DNA of 64,000 nucleotides from the NCBI GenBank assembly GCA_963814875.1, contig CAWFFJ010000010.1, forward strand, positions 8,392 through 72,391, read 5' to 3'. Position numbers and translations under genes: made by a program. This document shows positions 43,710 through 52,500 of this stretch, in pieces. The notes under the pieces were generated by a model. That model searched no databases, was not told the origin of the DNA, and saw nothing but the letters and a program-made list of their open reading frames with translations. Positions within the stretch are counted from its first letter, which is position 1, and each line of letters opens with the position of its first letter. The stretch is from CAVSIS01 sp963814875. GTDB taxonomy: Bacteria > Acidobacteriota > Thermoanaerobaculia > Thermoanaerobaculales > Sulfomarinibacteraceae.

Positions 43710-44880
43710 GGCCGCCGTCATGGCGCGGCCGGATCCGCCGAGCCGCGACGGACCCGAGCGCCGCCAGCGACGCGAACCCGGCCCCGGCGGCGAACGTGAC
43801 CGGGGACCGCCGAAGACGCTCCACAGCGCGCCCGCGAGGCGCTCGCCACGAGCAGCGAGCCGCCCGACCAGGTTGAAGATCGAAGGCGGTGCCGGGCAGC
43901 TCGACCGGGCTCGGCGACGAGCTTCGCGAACAGGCCCTGGGTCAGGCCCATGTGCAGGCCCCACAGCGAGGCTCCGACGAGGGTGGCCGCGGGCGAGCCG
44001 GCTGGCCGGGATCCGCTCCAGGAGCGCACGAGGACCGGCGACGAGGACGAGCGCGTCGAGAGGTCTGCGCGGGGCGATCAGCACCGGGGGAACCCGGGCC
44101 AGGGAGATCGCCCCGGCCGCAAGGAGGGCCTCGCTGAAGCGGGCGAGGGTGAAGACCGCACCGAGCAGGACCACGAGCCAGTAGCGGCCCGGCAGGCGCC
44201 TGAGATCGGCGCGTGTCAGCGGAGGCCGTCCGCCGGGGCCGTCCGCTGGGCGCTCTGGCTCGCGCACAACGGCGACGAGCAGGGCGACCGCGAGGAACCC
44301 GGGCACGACCGCGATCCAGAGCACTTTCCGGATGTCGTCCGCGAGGACGGCGAGCGCCGCCAGGGCGAGCAGCGGTCCGAGAAACCCACCCACCGAGTCG
44401 AGCGACTGGCGCAGCCCGAACGCGGCGCCGCGCAGGTCCTGCGGGGCGATCTCCGCCACCAGTGCGTCGCGCGGCGCACCGCGGATGCCTTTGCCGATGC
44501 GGTCCACGAAACGGGCCCCGAAAACCCACCCGATGGTGGTCGCGAGCGGGAACACCGGCTTGGTCGCGGCGGCGAGCCCGTAGCCGAGCACCGCGAGCAG
44601 CTTGCGCTTCCCGAGGATGTCGCTGAGCGCGCCCGAAAACACCTTCGTGATTGCGGCGGTTGCCTCCGCCACACCCTCGATCAGTCCGATGGTCACCATC
44701 GACGCCCCGAGCACCGACGCCATGAACACCGGCAGCAGGCTGTGGATGAGCTCCGAAGAAGTGTCCATGAGCATGAAGCCCAGCGCCCAGATGCCGAAGG
44801 GCAGTGCCCGGAACGGGCGCCGCCGTCGGCTCTCCTCCCGAGGCGCTGTGAGAGACAGCGCGATGTGGCTCAGGATCGCG
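43710..44880 (-). pseudogene. Frameshifted MFS transporter
   Basis: The first two thirds read in one frame: HIALSLTAPREES, FGIWALGFMLMDTSSELIHSLLPVF, LSDILGKRKLLAVLGYG, RFVDRIGKGIRGAPRDALVAE, AFGLRQSLDSVGGFLGPLLA, typical of MFS transporters with about 12 segments. From about 44,060 the homology continues in other frames (SLWGLHMGLTQGLFAKLV; then FAAGAGFASLAALG), so several single-base shifts occur before about 43,710. No convincing start codon; it overlaps the upstream small gene. Substrate unknown. Confidence 0.75.
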
Positions 44881-45103
44881 TACGGCAGGCCCCAGCGCAG
44901 AACAGCCAGCCGAACCCCAGCGCCAGCACGCCCGTCGCCCATACGCCGGCGACGAGGAGCGGACGATGCAGGAGCGGCAAGACTCGATCCGCCTGTGCAA
45001 TCAGGAACCCTGCTGCCGATCCGACGAGGGCAACCGCCCACACCTGCTCCTCGTAGGCGCGGCCCATTCGGTCCATGTAGAAAGAGAGCATCTCAGCGTT
45101 CAT
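44870..45103 (-). CDS. Small two-segment membrane protein
   Basis: 77 residues from ATG at 45103 with GGGAGGTGAAG upstream. MNAEMLSFYMDRMGRAYEEQ then two hydrophobic segments (VWAVALVGSAAGFLIA and LLVAGVWATGVLALGFGWLF). The C-terminus overlaps the start of the MFS gene. Likely an accessory membrane peptide; no family recognised. Confidence 0.5.
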   Translation of the reverse strand: MNAEMLSFYMDRMGRAYEEQVWAVALVGSAAGFLIAQADRVLPLLHRPLLVAGVWATGVLALGFGWLFCAGACRTRS

Positions 45104-45251
45104 CGCTTCACCTCCCTCGGCGACGTCGTGGTCCGGATGGCAGTTCTGGGCCTCGGCCTCACTCAGCGAACCCTCTCGACCAACACGTCGACCGCGTGCG
45201 CAGCACCAGGGCGACGCGACGCCGGGTCTCAGCTGTGGGCAAGGACGCCTC

Positions 45252-45683
45252 CTACTCCACCCGCACGTACAGGACGAACGGTCCTGCGTTGCCGACGAGC
45301 AGACTCCGCAGAGCTTCAAGATAGATCTTGAGCTCTTCCGGGGGAATCTCGCTCGGCATGCCCTCCGCGTGCGCCCACCGCGTGCCGATGCCCTCAACCT
45401 CGTCTGAGCCCAAGCTTGCGATCGCCGACGTGAGCTCCTCCGGGAAAGCGATGACCCACGGGCTCTCCTGGCTCTCGCCCGCGAGCAACGAGAAGCCTTG
45501 GATCACCGTGTCGTAGCTTCCGACGCCCAGCACCTCGCCGAGCCGCGCAAGCTGGATCGGCCCCAGCAACCTCGCTCGGAGATGGGGCGACGTCGTCCAC
45601 GGGTCTTGTGACCACAGCAGGTCCCAGGGTGACGTGCCGGCGACCGAGAAGATGTCCGTCGCGGCGTCGATCGTGACGGTCAT
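45252..45683 (-). CDS. Hypothetical cytoplasmic protein
   Basis: 143 residues. ATG at 45683 overlaps the stop of the upstream GFA-like gene by four bases (ATGA), so the two are coupled. Features include IFSVAGTSPWDLLWSQDPW, YDTVIQGFSLLAGE and EELTSAIASLGSDEVEGIGTRWA. No signal peptide or membrane segment. No family recognised; co-translation with the GFA protein suggests a shared role. Confidence 0.6.
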   Translation of the reverse strand: MTVTIDAATDIFSVAGTSPWDLLWSQDPWTTSPHLRARLLGPIQLARLGEVLGVGSYDTVIQGFSLLAGESQESPWVIAFPEELTSAIASLGSDEVEGIGTRWAHAEGMPSEIPPEELKIYLEALRSLLVGNAGPFVLYVRVE

Positions 45684-46204
45684 CGCTTCCCGAGCCCGGC
45701 CCGCTCCCGGTAGGTCTTGATCGCGGGCAGCAGGACGCGCCATCGGTTGAGGCTCTCGGCGGGCCACTGCGCCTCGCGGTCGTAGTACTCCGGAACCGCG
45801 GGCGTGTGGGTCGGGATCACCACCCACGGCTGCTTCGACGCGGTGAAGATGTGGATGTCTGGCGGCAGGTGGTCCGGCTGGTCGAGCGTCCCGACGCGGA
45901 CGAACTTCAGCACCGGGCCGGCGCCCGCGTAGTGGCTCCACAGGGCGATGCGGCACCTCGGGCAGCGGGCGATCTTCTGCCCGCGCCCGCTCTCGGACGG
46001 CGTGTCCACGACCTCGGGCTCGCCGGCAACGAGGCTCACCCGGTCGGCCTCGATCATCGCGTTGAGGGCGAACGACGAGCCGGCCTCGCGCTGGCACCAC
46101 CGGCAGTGGCAGCAGTGGACGAAGAGCGGGCGGGTCTCCATCCGGTAGCGGACGAAGCGGCAATCGCAGCCGCCCTCGAGGGGAAACGGATCGGGTAATG
46201 ACAT
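45680..46204 (-). CDS. Second GFA/CENP-V-fold protein
   Basis: 174 residues from ATG at 46204 (CGGGAGGACGTC upstream). Zinc pattern CDCRFVRYRM, CHCRWCQREAGSSFALN, CPRCRIALWSHY, the last segment with GTLDQPDHLPPDIHIFT as in GFA proteins. About 30 residues longer than the copy at 42.6 kb at the C-terminal end. Coupled to the hypothetical gene downstream. Confidence 0.82.
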   Translation of the reverse strand: MSLPDPFPLEGGCDCRFVRYRMETRPLFVHCCHCRWCQREAGSSFALNAMIEADRVSLVAGEPEVVDTPSESGRGQKIARCPRCRIALWSHYAGAGPVLKFVRVGTLDQPDHLPPDIHIFTASKQPWVVIPTHTPAVPEYYDREAQWPAESLNRWRVLLPAIKTYRERAGLGKR

Positions 46205-46272
46205 GCTGACGTCCTCCCGTGGATGCGTCGACTCAGAGTGATGCGTGTGGTCACATTGTCGCTCAGCAACGG

Positions 46273-46524
46273 TCACTTCAGGTGATTTCCGGCTCGGATC
46301 GAGCCCACCTCCCGTCGCCCGGCCCGTTCACTCGCCCACCGCCGGGGGAATGCGGCCACGACGATGCAGACCACGCCCATCACGACGGCGAGCCAGCCCA
46401 CTGCGGGCGTGATGCCGGTCAGGGATCGTGCAGACAGCGCAGTCTGAATGAGCTTGAGGCCCGAGAAGAACGAGCCGAGGCCGATCAGGGCGGTAACGAT
46501 TCGTGGACGAGAGGTCGAGCGCAT
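46273..46524 (-). CDS. Small two-segment membrane protein
   Basis: 83 residues from ATG at 46524 (the frame extends to 46560). Two hydrophobic segments (ALIGLGSFFSGLKLIQTAL and AVGWLAVVMGVVCIVVAAF) and a basic C-terminus. No family recognised. Lies 69 bases before the GFA start in the same direction. Confidence 0.45.
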   Translation of the reverse strand: MRSTSRPRIVTALIGLGSFFSGLKLIQTALSARSLTGITPAVGWLAVVMGVVCIVVAAFPRRWASERAGRREVGSIRAGNHLK

Positions 46525-46644
46525 GCGGCCGACTCCATTCGATGGACCGGCGGGACGCACATCATGTCGGGCCGCCGTCGTGATCGGAGGGCGAGCCGCG
46601 GCGCCTCGTGGTCGTGGCTGCGAACCAGGCGCGGTGCGGCGGGC

Positions 46645-47343
46645 CTACTTCCCCGCCTTCTTGCGCGCCTTGTCGAGCGCGACGCGCAGCTCCCGGGCAA
46701 CCTCGTAGGACCACCTCTGGATGTCCGCGTAGACGGTGGCGGAGGTCATGGGAGCCGGGTTGACGCCGACCATCCGGCTCTGCGGCTGGATGCGGCGCCG
46801 CTCGCCGGCGCGCGCCAGGATCACCCCGGTCTCGGCGTCGATGAGCTCGAACACGATCGTCGCGTCGCCGACCGACGCCAGGTAGACGTTGGTGTACCCG
46901 AGCGTGCTCGGGGGGACGTCGGAGGTGATGTCGAGCATCATCGGCCGGACGATCAGGGTGTTCGGCCCCGGCTGGTCGACGATCTCGAACTCCTTGCTGC
47001 GAGCGAGTTGCTTGACGAGGGCGTCGTCGACGATCTCCTCGAACTTCTGCTTGTCATCGTCGGGGATCGAGTAGGGTCCCTCCGTGTCGCTCAGGCTCAC
47101 GCTGGTCGGCACGGAGCTCGGGGTCTTGCCGACATCGCGGAACTGGAAGACCGTCTTCCACAGGAGGAGCTTGGTGTAGTGGGAGAGGTCCACGCCGGGT
47201 CGCACCCACGTTGCCGCGTAGCGGCCCTTGGTCTGGACCAGCTCGTCCTCACCCGTGACCTTGGGCGCCGGGGTTGTCTCCTGGGCCGCGGCCAGTCCCG
47301 CCATCAGGGTCGCCATCATCAAGATCGGGAGTGTCTTTCTCAT
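46645..47343 (-). CDS. DUF3313-family secreted protein
   Basis: 232 residues with signal peptide ending GLAAAQ. The mature part carries DLSHYTKLLLWKTVFQF, FEEIVDDALVKQLA, LIVRPMMLDITSDVPPS and VFELIDAETGVILARAGERRRI, which match the DUF3313 layout. DUF3313 proteins are usually small envelope lipoproteins of unknown function; here no lipobox is evident. ATG at 47343 after GGAGGC. No neighbour clarifies the role. Confidence 0.7.
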   Translation of the reverse strand: MRKTLPILMMATLMAGLAAAQETTPAPKVTGEDELVQTKGRYAATWVRPGVDLSHYTKLLLWKTVFQFRDVGKTPSSVPTSVSLSDTEGPYSIPDDDKQKFEEIVDDALVKQLARSKEFEIVDQPGPNTLIVRPMMLDITSDVPPSTLGYTNVYLASVGDATIVFELIDAETGVILARAGERRRIQPQSRMVGVNPAPMTSATVYADIQRWSYEVARELRVALDKARKKAGK

Positions 47344-47625
47344 CTTCGAGCCTCCTGGGGCACCGTGGCGTCAGTCCCCTCGATCAACAAACCGGTTGTT
47401 TGGAGTATTGCGCACCACGGAGGTTGGCAAGGCCTCTGCAGTGTCGCCGACGTTCATCACGAGGGCGGAGCCGACTCTCGGAGTGCGGGCGCGCCTGAAC
47501 GGCATGCGTTCAGTCGACGATGAACAGCGTCGCCCCGACCTCCGTGGAGGAGCGGTGGGGCTCCGCGCGCGGCGTCCCGCCGGGAGAGCGGGTGGCCCTT
47601 TGCCAGCCCCCGCCCTCTGCGACCC

Positions 47626-47767
47626 CCCTGGCGAGGGCCACGTGCAGCTCTCTCCGGCGTGGTGTTGCCACATCGTGGGCATGGACTACGTGAGTTGCTC
47701 TCCCTTCCGCGTGCCGATCGCGCACCTCGCCGCCGCCCAGGCGCAGATCACGCACCCGCGGAAGTAG
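47626..47767 (+). pseudogene. ppdK: 3-prime remnant of pyruvate phosphate dikinase
   Basis: The last 30 or so residues (CHIVGMDYVSCSPFRVPIAHLAAAQA) match the C-terminus of PPDK, which reads VGLNYVSCSPFRVPIARLAAAQA. Preceding residues resemble the GEHGG region only across frame changes. The rest of the gene (about 850 residues) is absent. The natural terminator hairpin downstream is still present. 47344-47625 between the DUF3313 start and this remnant has nothing I can name. Confidence 0.75.
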
Positions 47768-47789
47768 CCCGATCCGGACCAACGGACTC

Positions 47790-47818
47790 GCGGCCCGTCC
47801 TCGCCGAGGACGGGCCGC
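47790..47818 (+). terminator. Perfect 14-bp hairpin after the ppdK remnant
   Basis: GCGGCCCGTCCTCG and CGAGGACGGGCCGC with almost no spacer, 22 bases after the ppdK stop. Very strong terminator hairpin. Confidence 0.7.
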
Positions 47819-47982
47819 TGTGCGTTCGGCTACGGTGGCGCACTGGTGCAAGACGAGACGGTCTCAAGACGACGTGCCTCACCTCTGGCGCTGCTCCGGT
47901 GCGGCCGGGAATCCCCGGAGGTCGATGCGGGTTTTGATCTCGGTCAAGACAGACGACGTCTCTTCCTCGAAAGGACAAAACC

Positions 47983-48474
47983 ATGAAGAGCCTGTCACGC
48001 GCTTCGATCGTCGCCCTGGGCCTTTTGTTCTTTTCGGGAATCGCAAACGCCGCCGACAAGGCGACCGGCAGTCTCGAGTACAAGGGGCACAGCGCCGAGT
48101 TCAAGTACGCGTGGCTCGTGACGGGACCCAGCGACTTCGAACCCGGCACGACGGTCCGCCGGCTTGTCCTTTCCTCGACCGACATCGGCGCCAAGCTGAA
48201 GTCGTGCGCGACGTTTTCGTGCACTGATGGCGTCGTGACGGAAGGCATGACGGCCGATTTCACCGGCGGTCCGCGGATCGAGTACTGGGTGGTGATGAAC
48301 GGCCAGAAGATCCAGTACTCGGGGACGGCGATGCCTGATACGTTCACCGCGAGCGCCGATGATCCGGGACACCTCGCGGGCACGCTCGCAATCGATGACA
48401 CGGCAGCGGGCGGCCCGAAGCTCACCGCTGTGTTCGACGTCACGGTGCTGAAGGGCTTCAAGCTCGCGCGCTGA
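47983..48474 (+). CDS. Secreted hypothetical protein
   Basis: 163 residues. ATG at 47983 after GAAAGGAC; signal peptide ends IANAA. Mature protein is a beta-rich domain with a lone disulphide candidate pair (KSCATFSCTDG). It has a hydrophobic strand (IEYWVVMNGQKIQYSG) and no enzyme motif. Likely exported. No family recognised. Confidence 0.6.
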   Translation: MKSLSRASIVALGLLFFSGIANAADKATGSLEYKGHSAEFKYAWLVTGPSDFEPGTTVRRLVLSSTDIGAKLKSCATFSCTDGVVTEGMTADFTGGPRIEYWVVMNGQKIQYSGTAMPDTFTASADDPGHLAGTLAIDDTAAGGPKLTAVFDVTVLKGFKLAR

Positions 48475-48595
48475 CCGTCGTCCAGCTCATCCGCTGCCCG
48501 GCCGACCTGCGCCGCCAGATCGAAGTGACCGGTGCCACCGTTCGTCCGCCTGCACAGGTTGCACGAGACGAGGTAGTTGCGCCAACATGTGAGCA

Positions 48596-49777
48596 GTGGA
48601 CACGGTTCTGTTGGCAGTTGCCGGGGTGGGTCTCTTTGGGTGGCTCGCTCTGGCTGTCGTGCTGCTGTGGCGTCGGCGCCCTCAGGAGCAACCCGGCGTG
48701 CGGCGGGCTACCGAGAACGGTCAGCTGCGCCGGCTCGACCACGAGCTGCGGGCAGCCAGAGACTTCGTCCAGCTCTTACCCGAAGCCCTGACCACACTCC
48801 GGCTGCTGGGGGACGTCCGCGCGGTTCCGCCGACCCTGCTCCAGATCATGGTCCGCACCTTTGGTGCCGACGACGCGCTGGTTGCTATCCGGCGTCAGCC
48901 CACCCTCGTCGGACCGAACCGCGTATGGCGGTTCGTGGTCTCGGCGACCACCGGCGGCGCCCCGCCGCTCGGAGCCGAGATCGCCGACGGCGAAGGGCAC
49001 GTCGGGCTGGTGGCGCGGCGTCAGGTCGGGCTCGGCAGGGAGCAGTACCTCCAGCTCGCCACGGCGGCGACGGTGGCCCGCAGCCCGGTCTTCGACGCCG
49101 CGGCACCAATGGTGATCGACGATCAGACCATCGGGGTGCTGGCCTTCGCCCGGCCGGCTCGCCACCACCGCCTCGAGCTCGAGATGCTGCAGGTCATCGC
49201 CCACCTTGGCGCCCTCACGTGGTACCGCGTCCAGAGCCTGCGTTCGGTCCAGGTGACCGCGGAGCAGGACGGGCTGACCGGGATGCTCAACAAGCGCGCG
49301 ATCAGCGAGCGCCTCGGCGAGGAGGTCCATCGCGCCCGCACGTCACGGGAGCCGCTGTCGATCTTCCTGTTCGACATCGACCACTTCAAGCACTTCAACG
49401 ACACCAATGGCCACCTCGCCGGCGACCAGGCGCTGCGGACGCTCGCCCGGGTGGTCGGGGAGAGTCTCCGCTCCGACGGATACCTCGGGAGGTTCGGGGG
49501 CGAGGAGTTCCTCGTCCTGCTCCCCGGACAGTCCCGGGCGCAGGCGCTGCTCGTTGCCGAGCGGCTGCGGCGCCGGATCGCGGACCACCCGTTTGAGCAC
49601 GGCGGAGGACAACCCGGCGGCCGGCTGACCGTCAGTGGCGGCGTGGCGTGCTTTCCCGACGACGCCGACGACGCGGCCGGCCTGCTGCTCGCAGCCGATG
49701 TGGCGCTCTACCGGGTCAAGGCCGCCGGGCGCGATCGGGTGCTCGGCGCCGACACCCGCCTCTCGAGTGGCGGTTGA
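48596..49777 (+). CDS. GGDEF-domain diguanylate cyclase with GAF-like sensor
   Basis: 393 residues from GTG at 48596. One N-terminal membrane segment (LLAVAGVGLFGWLALAVVLLW), a GAF-like domain at about 60-215 (DDALVAIRRQP, PMVIDDQTIGVLAF), and a C-terminal GGDEF domain: DGLTGMLNKRAISERL, FLFDIDHFKHFNDTNGH and active-site GGEEF in RFGGEEFLVLLP. It should make cyclic di-GMP. No EAL domain. The ribosome site is weak, so the start is less certain. Confidence 0.87.
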   Translation: MDTVLLAVAGVGLFGWLALAVVLLWRRRPQEQPGVRRATENGQLRRLDHELRAARDFVQLLPEALTTLRLLGDVRAVPPTLLQIMVRTFGADDALVAIRRQPTLVGPNRVWRFVVSATTGGAPPLGAEIADGEGHVGLVARRQVGLGREQYLQLATAATVARSPVFDAAAPMVIDDQTIGVLAFARPARHHRLELEMLQVIAHLGALTWYRVQSLRSVQVTAEQDGLTGMLNKRAISERLGEEVHRARTSREPLSIFLFDIDHFKHFNDTNGHLAGDQALRTLARVVGESLRSDGYLGRFGGEEFLVLLPGQSRAQALLVAERLRRRIADHPFEHGGGQPGGRLTVSGGVACFPDDADDAAGLLLAADVALYRVKAAGRDRVLGADTRLSSGG

Positions 49778-49816
49778 ACAGGCCCCCTCTCATCCGGTTC
49801 AGACGGGTCTGCCGGC

Positions 49817-50200
49817 TTACTGCGATTCCGGTGCGACACCCAGCTTCCGGATGCGCTGAGCGATTCGGGACTCCGCCAGGTAGTCCTTGCGGGGCGGTGA
49901 GAACACCTCGATAACCACCACGTCCTCGAGCGCGGTCGCGCCGTGGACCACGCCGCTCGCGAGGTTCCAGCTGTCGCCCGGGGCGGCGACGGTTGCGACC
50001 CCTTCGACCTCGAACCGGAGCCGGCCCGACACCAGGTAACCGGTCTGCTCGGAGGGGTGCTGATGCGCGGGAATCACCGCCCCGGCGTCGATCTGGAACT
50101 CGCCCATCAGCGTGCGCTCGCCGTGGACGAGGGTCCTGAGCCGGACACCGGGAAGCAGCTCGCGGTAACCGTCGGCAGTTGCAGTGGTGAACATCCCCAC
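49817..50200 (-). CDS. Cupin-domain protein
   Basis: 127 residues. A single beta-barrel with PAHQHPSEQTGYLVSGRLRFEV (metal-binding His-x-His-x(3)-Glu) and later GDSWNLASGVVHGATALED. ATG at 50194 (MFTTAT) is also possible as start. Likely a metal-dependent small-molecule binding protein, function unknown. It is separated from the downstream-reading homocysteine methyltransferase by a short gap and may be co-transcribed after it. Confidence 0.75.
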   Translation of the reverse strand: MGMFTTATADGYRELLPGVRLRTLVHGERTLMGEFQIDAGAVIPAHQHPSEQTGYLVSGRLRFEVEGVATVAAPGDSWNLASGVVHGATALEDVVVIEVFSPPRKDYLAESRIAQRIRKLGVAPESQ

Positions 50201-50236
50201 CTCCCCCAGGATCTACGATGCCGCCGAGCGACGGTT

Positions 50237-51127
50237 CTAGGACGCCGCTGTGCGCCGCCGGTCGACCATCCGGCGCAGGGCGCGGATGTGGTCCGGCGTG
50301 GTGCCGCAGCAGCCGCCGATCACCGCGACGCCGAGCTCGAGCAGGCGCTCGCAGCCGGCGGCGAATGACTCGGGACCCTCGGGGTAGACGACCTCGTTCC
50401 CGCGGATCTTCGGCAGCCCGGCGTTGGCCTGGATCAGCACCGGAAGCGGCGAGGCGCTCCGCATCACCTCGGCGATCCCGATCATCTGTTCGACGCCGTG
50501 GCCGCAGTTGGAGCCCACCACGTCCGCGCCGGCCTCGGCGAGGCCCACGGCGGCGCGCTCCCCGGAGACCCCCATCACGGTGAAGTAGCCGCGCGGCGTG
50601 GCGTCGAAGGTCATGCTGGCCATCACCGGCACACCCGGCGCGACCTCCCGTGCGGCCCGCACGGCGCGGGTCGCCTCCTCCATGTCGATCATGGTCTCGA
50701 TGCAGATCACGTCGGCGCCGCCTTCAACCAGCGCCGCGATCTGGCGCCGGAAGCCGTCCTCGACCTCGCCGGGATCGGCGTCTCCCAGGGGAGCGAGCAG
50801 CCGGCCGCACGGCCCCACCGAGCCCGAGACCAGCGCGCGCCCGGCGGCGAGGGGGCGCAGCAGCGCCGCCGCCTCCCGGTTGACCTCCTCGACCCGGCCC
50901 GCGAGCCCGCCGTGCGCGAGGCGCAGCGGCGAGCCGCCGAAGGTGTTGGTGGTGAGAAGCTCCGCCCCTGCCTCGAGGTAGAGCACCGCAATCTCGGCGA
51001 TCAGCTCGGGGCGCTCCAGGACCAGGGTCTCCGGCGCCCGCCCGGGCGCCAGGCCGCGGGCCATCAGCAGCGTGCCCCAGCCCCCATCTCCTACCACCAC
51101 CTCGCCGCGGGCGAATCGGCTCAGCAT
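50237..51127 (-). CDS. Homocysteine S-methyltransferase-family protein
   Basis: 296 residues, a stand-alone Hcy domain. GDGGWGTLLM start, LLTTNTFGGSP, the zinc cysteines Cys208 in GSNCG and Cys273/Cys274 in GGCCGTTPDHI, and DVICIETMIDMEEA. Such domains transfer a methyl group to homocysteine to make methionine. Overlaps the corrinoid-protein gene by seven bases and shares the unit with an MttB-type and a MetH-activation-type protein, so its methyl donor is probably the adjacent corrinoid protein. Confidence 0.9.
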   Translation of the reverse strand: MLSRFARGEVVVGDGGWGTLLMARGLAPGRAPETLVLERPELIAEIAVLYLEAGAELLTTNTFGGSPLRLAHGGLAGRVEEVNREAAALLRPLAAGRALVSGSVGPCGRLLAPLGDADPGEVEDGFRRQIAALVEGGADVICIETMIDMEEATRAVRAAREVAPGVPVMASMTFDATPRGYFTVMGVSGERAAVGLAEAGADVVGSNCGHGVEQMIGIAEVMRSASPLPVLIQANAGLPKIRGNEVVYPEGPESFAAGCERLLELGVAVIGGCCGTTPDHIRALRRMVDRRRTAAS

Positions 51128-51765
51128 CCGTCCGCCTCGAGCATCGCGCGCACCTGGTCGACCGCGCGCGAGGCGTCCGTGCCGTAGCCGTCGGCGCCGA
51201 TCGAGCGCGCGTACTCCGCGGTTACCGGCGCCCCTCCCACGATCACCTTGAGCCGCCGGGCCGGGTCCAGCTCCCGAACCGCCCGCACCACCTCGGCCAT
51301 CGCCGGCATGGTGGTGGTGAGCAGTGCCGAGACGCCGATCACCGACGCGCCGCTTTCAATCGCCGCCTCGGCGAACCGCGCCGGAGGCACGTCGACCCCG
51401 AGGTCGACCACCTCGTAGCCCGCACCCCGGAGCATGATCCCGACCAGGTTCTTGCCGATGTCGTGCTGGTCTCCGGCCACGGTCCCCAGCACCACCCGAC
51501 CCCGCATCGCCGTCCGTTCGCCGGCCAGCAGCGGCTCGAGGGGATCGAGCCCGGCGTACATCGCCCGCGCCGCCAGCAGCACGTCGGGGAGGAAGATCTC
51601 GTGCTCCCGAAAGCGCCTGCCCACCACCGCCATCCCGGCCAGCAGGCCGTGGTCGAGAACCGTCGCGGCCGCCGTCCCTGCGGCGATCGCGTCGTCGACC
51701 AGACGCCGAACGGTCTCGTGCTCCCCGCGTTCGAGCGCCTCGGCGATCTCTTGCAGCTGGTCCAC
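51121..51765 (-). CDS. Corrinoid-binding methyltransferase protein
   Basis: 214 residues from GTG at 51765. An N-terminal helical cap (MDQLQEIAEALERGEHETVRRLV) and a B12-binding domain with the DxHxxG motif GDQHDIGKN, where His101 should coordinate cobalt, then GYEVVDLGVDVPP, SALLTTTM, and VIVGGAPVT. This matches MtaC/MtbC/MttC corrinoid proteins that carry a methyl group between enzymes. It lies between the activation-domain gene and the homocysteine methyltransferase gene. Confidence 0.93.
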   Translation of the reverse strand: MDQLQEIAEALERGEHETVRRLVDDAIAAGTAAATVLDHGLLAGMAVVGRRFREHEIFLPDVLLAARAMYAGLDPLEPLLAGERTAMRGRVVLGTVAGDQHDIGKNLVGIMLRGAGYEVVDLGVDVPPARFAEAAIESGASVIGVSALLTTTMPAMAEVVRAVRELDPARRLKVIVGGAPVTAEYARSIGADGYGTDASRAVDQVRAMLEADGC

Positions 51766-51777
51766 AGGCCCACTCCG

Positions 51778-52500
51778 TCAGGGATCCGGTGCCGCCCGAA
51801 GTCGGTCGATGCGGAGCCGGCAGTCCACGGTAGCGCAGCGCGGGCAGAAGGCGAAGTCGGGCTCGAAGTCGTGGATCTCCGGTAGGCCCGCGACCAGCAC
51901 TCCGGAGACCGACTTGAGCGGCCGCATCATGCACCCCTCGCTCAAGGTCACTCCGACCTCTTCCGGCCGCAAGGCCGCGAACAGGCGGCGCTGGCCGCTG
52001 GTGTGCCAGCCGCAGTAGCCGGGGCTGTAGGCGAGCACCGCCGGCCGCCAGTCGGAGTCGGCGGTCCCGGCGCAGGCCGCGGCGAAGAGCCCCTCGAGGC
52101 GGACGACCGCCGCCTCCGCGGCCAGCGACGCCGCCGCGTCGAGGGCCGCCGCGACCGCGACCTCGCGACGCTGGAGCAGACCACCGATCTCGGCCGAGAC
52201 CCCCTCGCCCAGGGTTGCGACGAACAGGGCGAGGGCGTCGGCGCGGGGCGCGATCCCGGCGAGCGGAGTGTCCGGCTCGTTGGCGCCGTCGCCGGCGTAC
52301 ACCGCCTCGAAGTCCGGACCGGACAGCCGCTGCCACACCGCCCGCGGTCGCGCGGCCGCGTCGAGGCGTGCCAGAGCCTCCTCCAGGGTCGGTGCCATCC
52401 GCTCCGGCACGCCGAGCCGTGACGGCACACCGAGGGCCGCGAGAACCGCCGCCGGCGGCGGGCGCAGCTCGCTCGCGGTGAGGGTCAGCACCCGCCTCAC
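51778..52500 (-). CDS. Stand-alone MetH-type activation domain protein
   Basis: 240 residues from GTG at 52500, overlapping the MttB stop (GTGA). The C-terminal half matches the AdoMet-binding activation domain of cobalamin methionine synthase: YSPGYCGWHTSGQRRLF, then VGVTLSEGCMMRPLKSVSGVLVAG (MetH has LTES..M.P..SVSG). A final CPRC-x5-C cluster (FCPRCATVDC) is extra. In MetH this domain re-methylates oxidised cobalamin using AdoMet and a flavodoxin electron. Here it is a separate protein and would reactivate the neighbouring corrinoid protein. Confidence 0.85.
   Translation of the reverse strand: MRRVLTLTASELRPPPAAVLAALGVPSRLGVPERMAPTLEEALARLDAAARPRAVWQRLSGPDFEAVYAGDGANEPDTPLAGIAPRADALALFVATLGEGVSAEIGGLLQRREVAVAAALDAAASLAAEAAVVRLEGLFAAACAGTADSDWRPAVLAYSPGYCGWHTSGQRRLFAALRPEEVGVTLSEGCMMRPLKSVSGVLVAGLPEIHDFEPDFAFCPRCATVDCRLRIDRLRAAPDP

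Noticed and set aside
47228..47767. A 179-codon plus-strand protein over this interval
   Set aside because: Most of it is the shadow of the DUF3313 gene and intergenic DNA; only the last 30-45 codons are coding-like (ppdK remnant).
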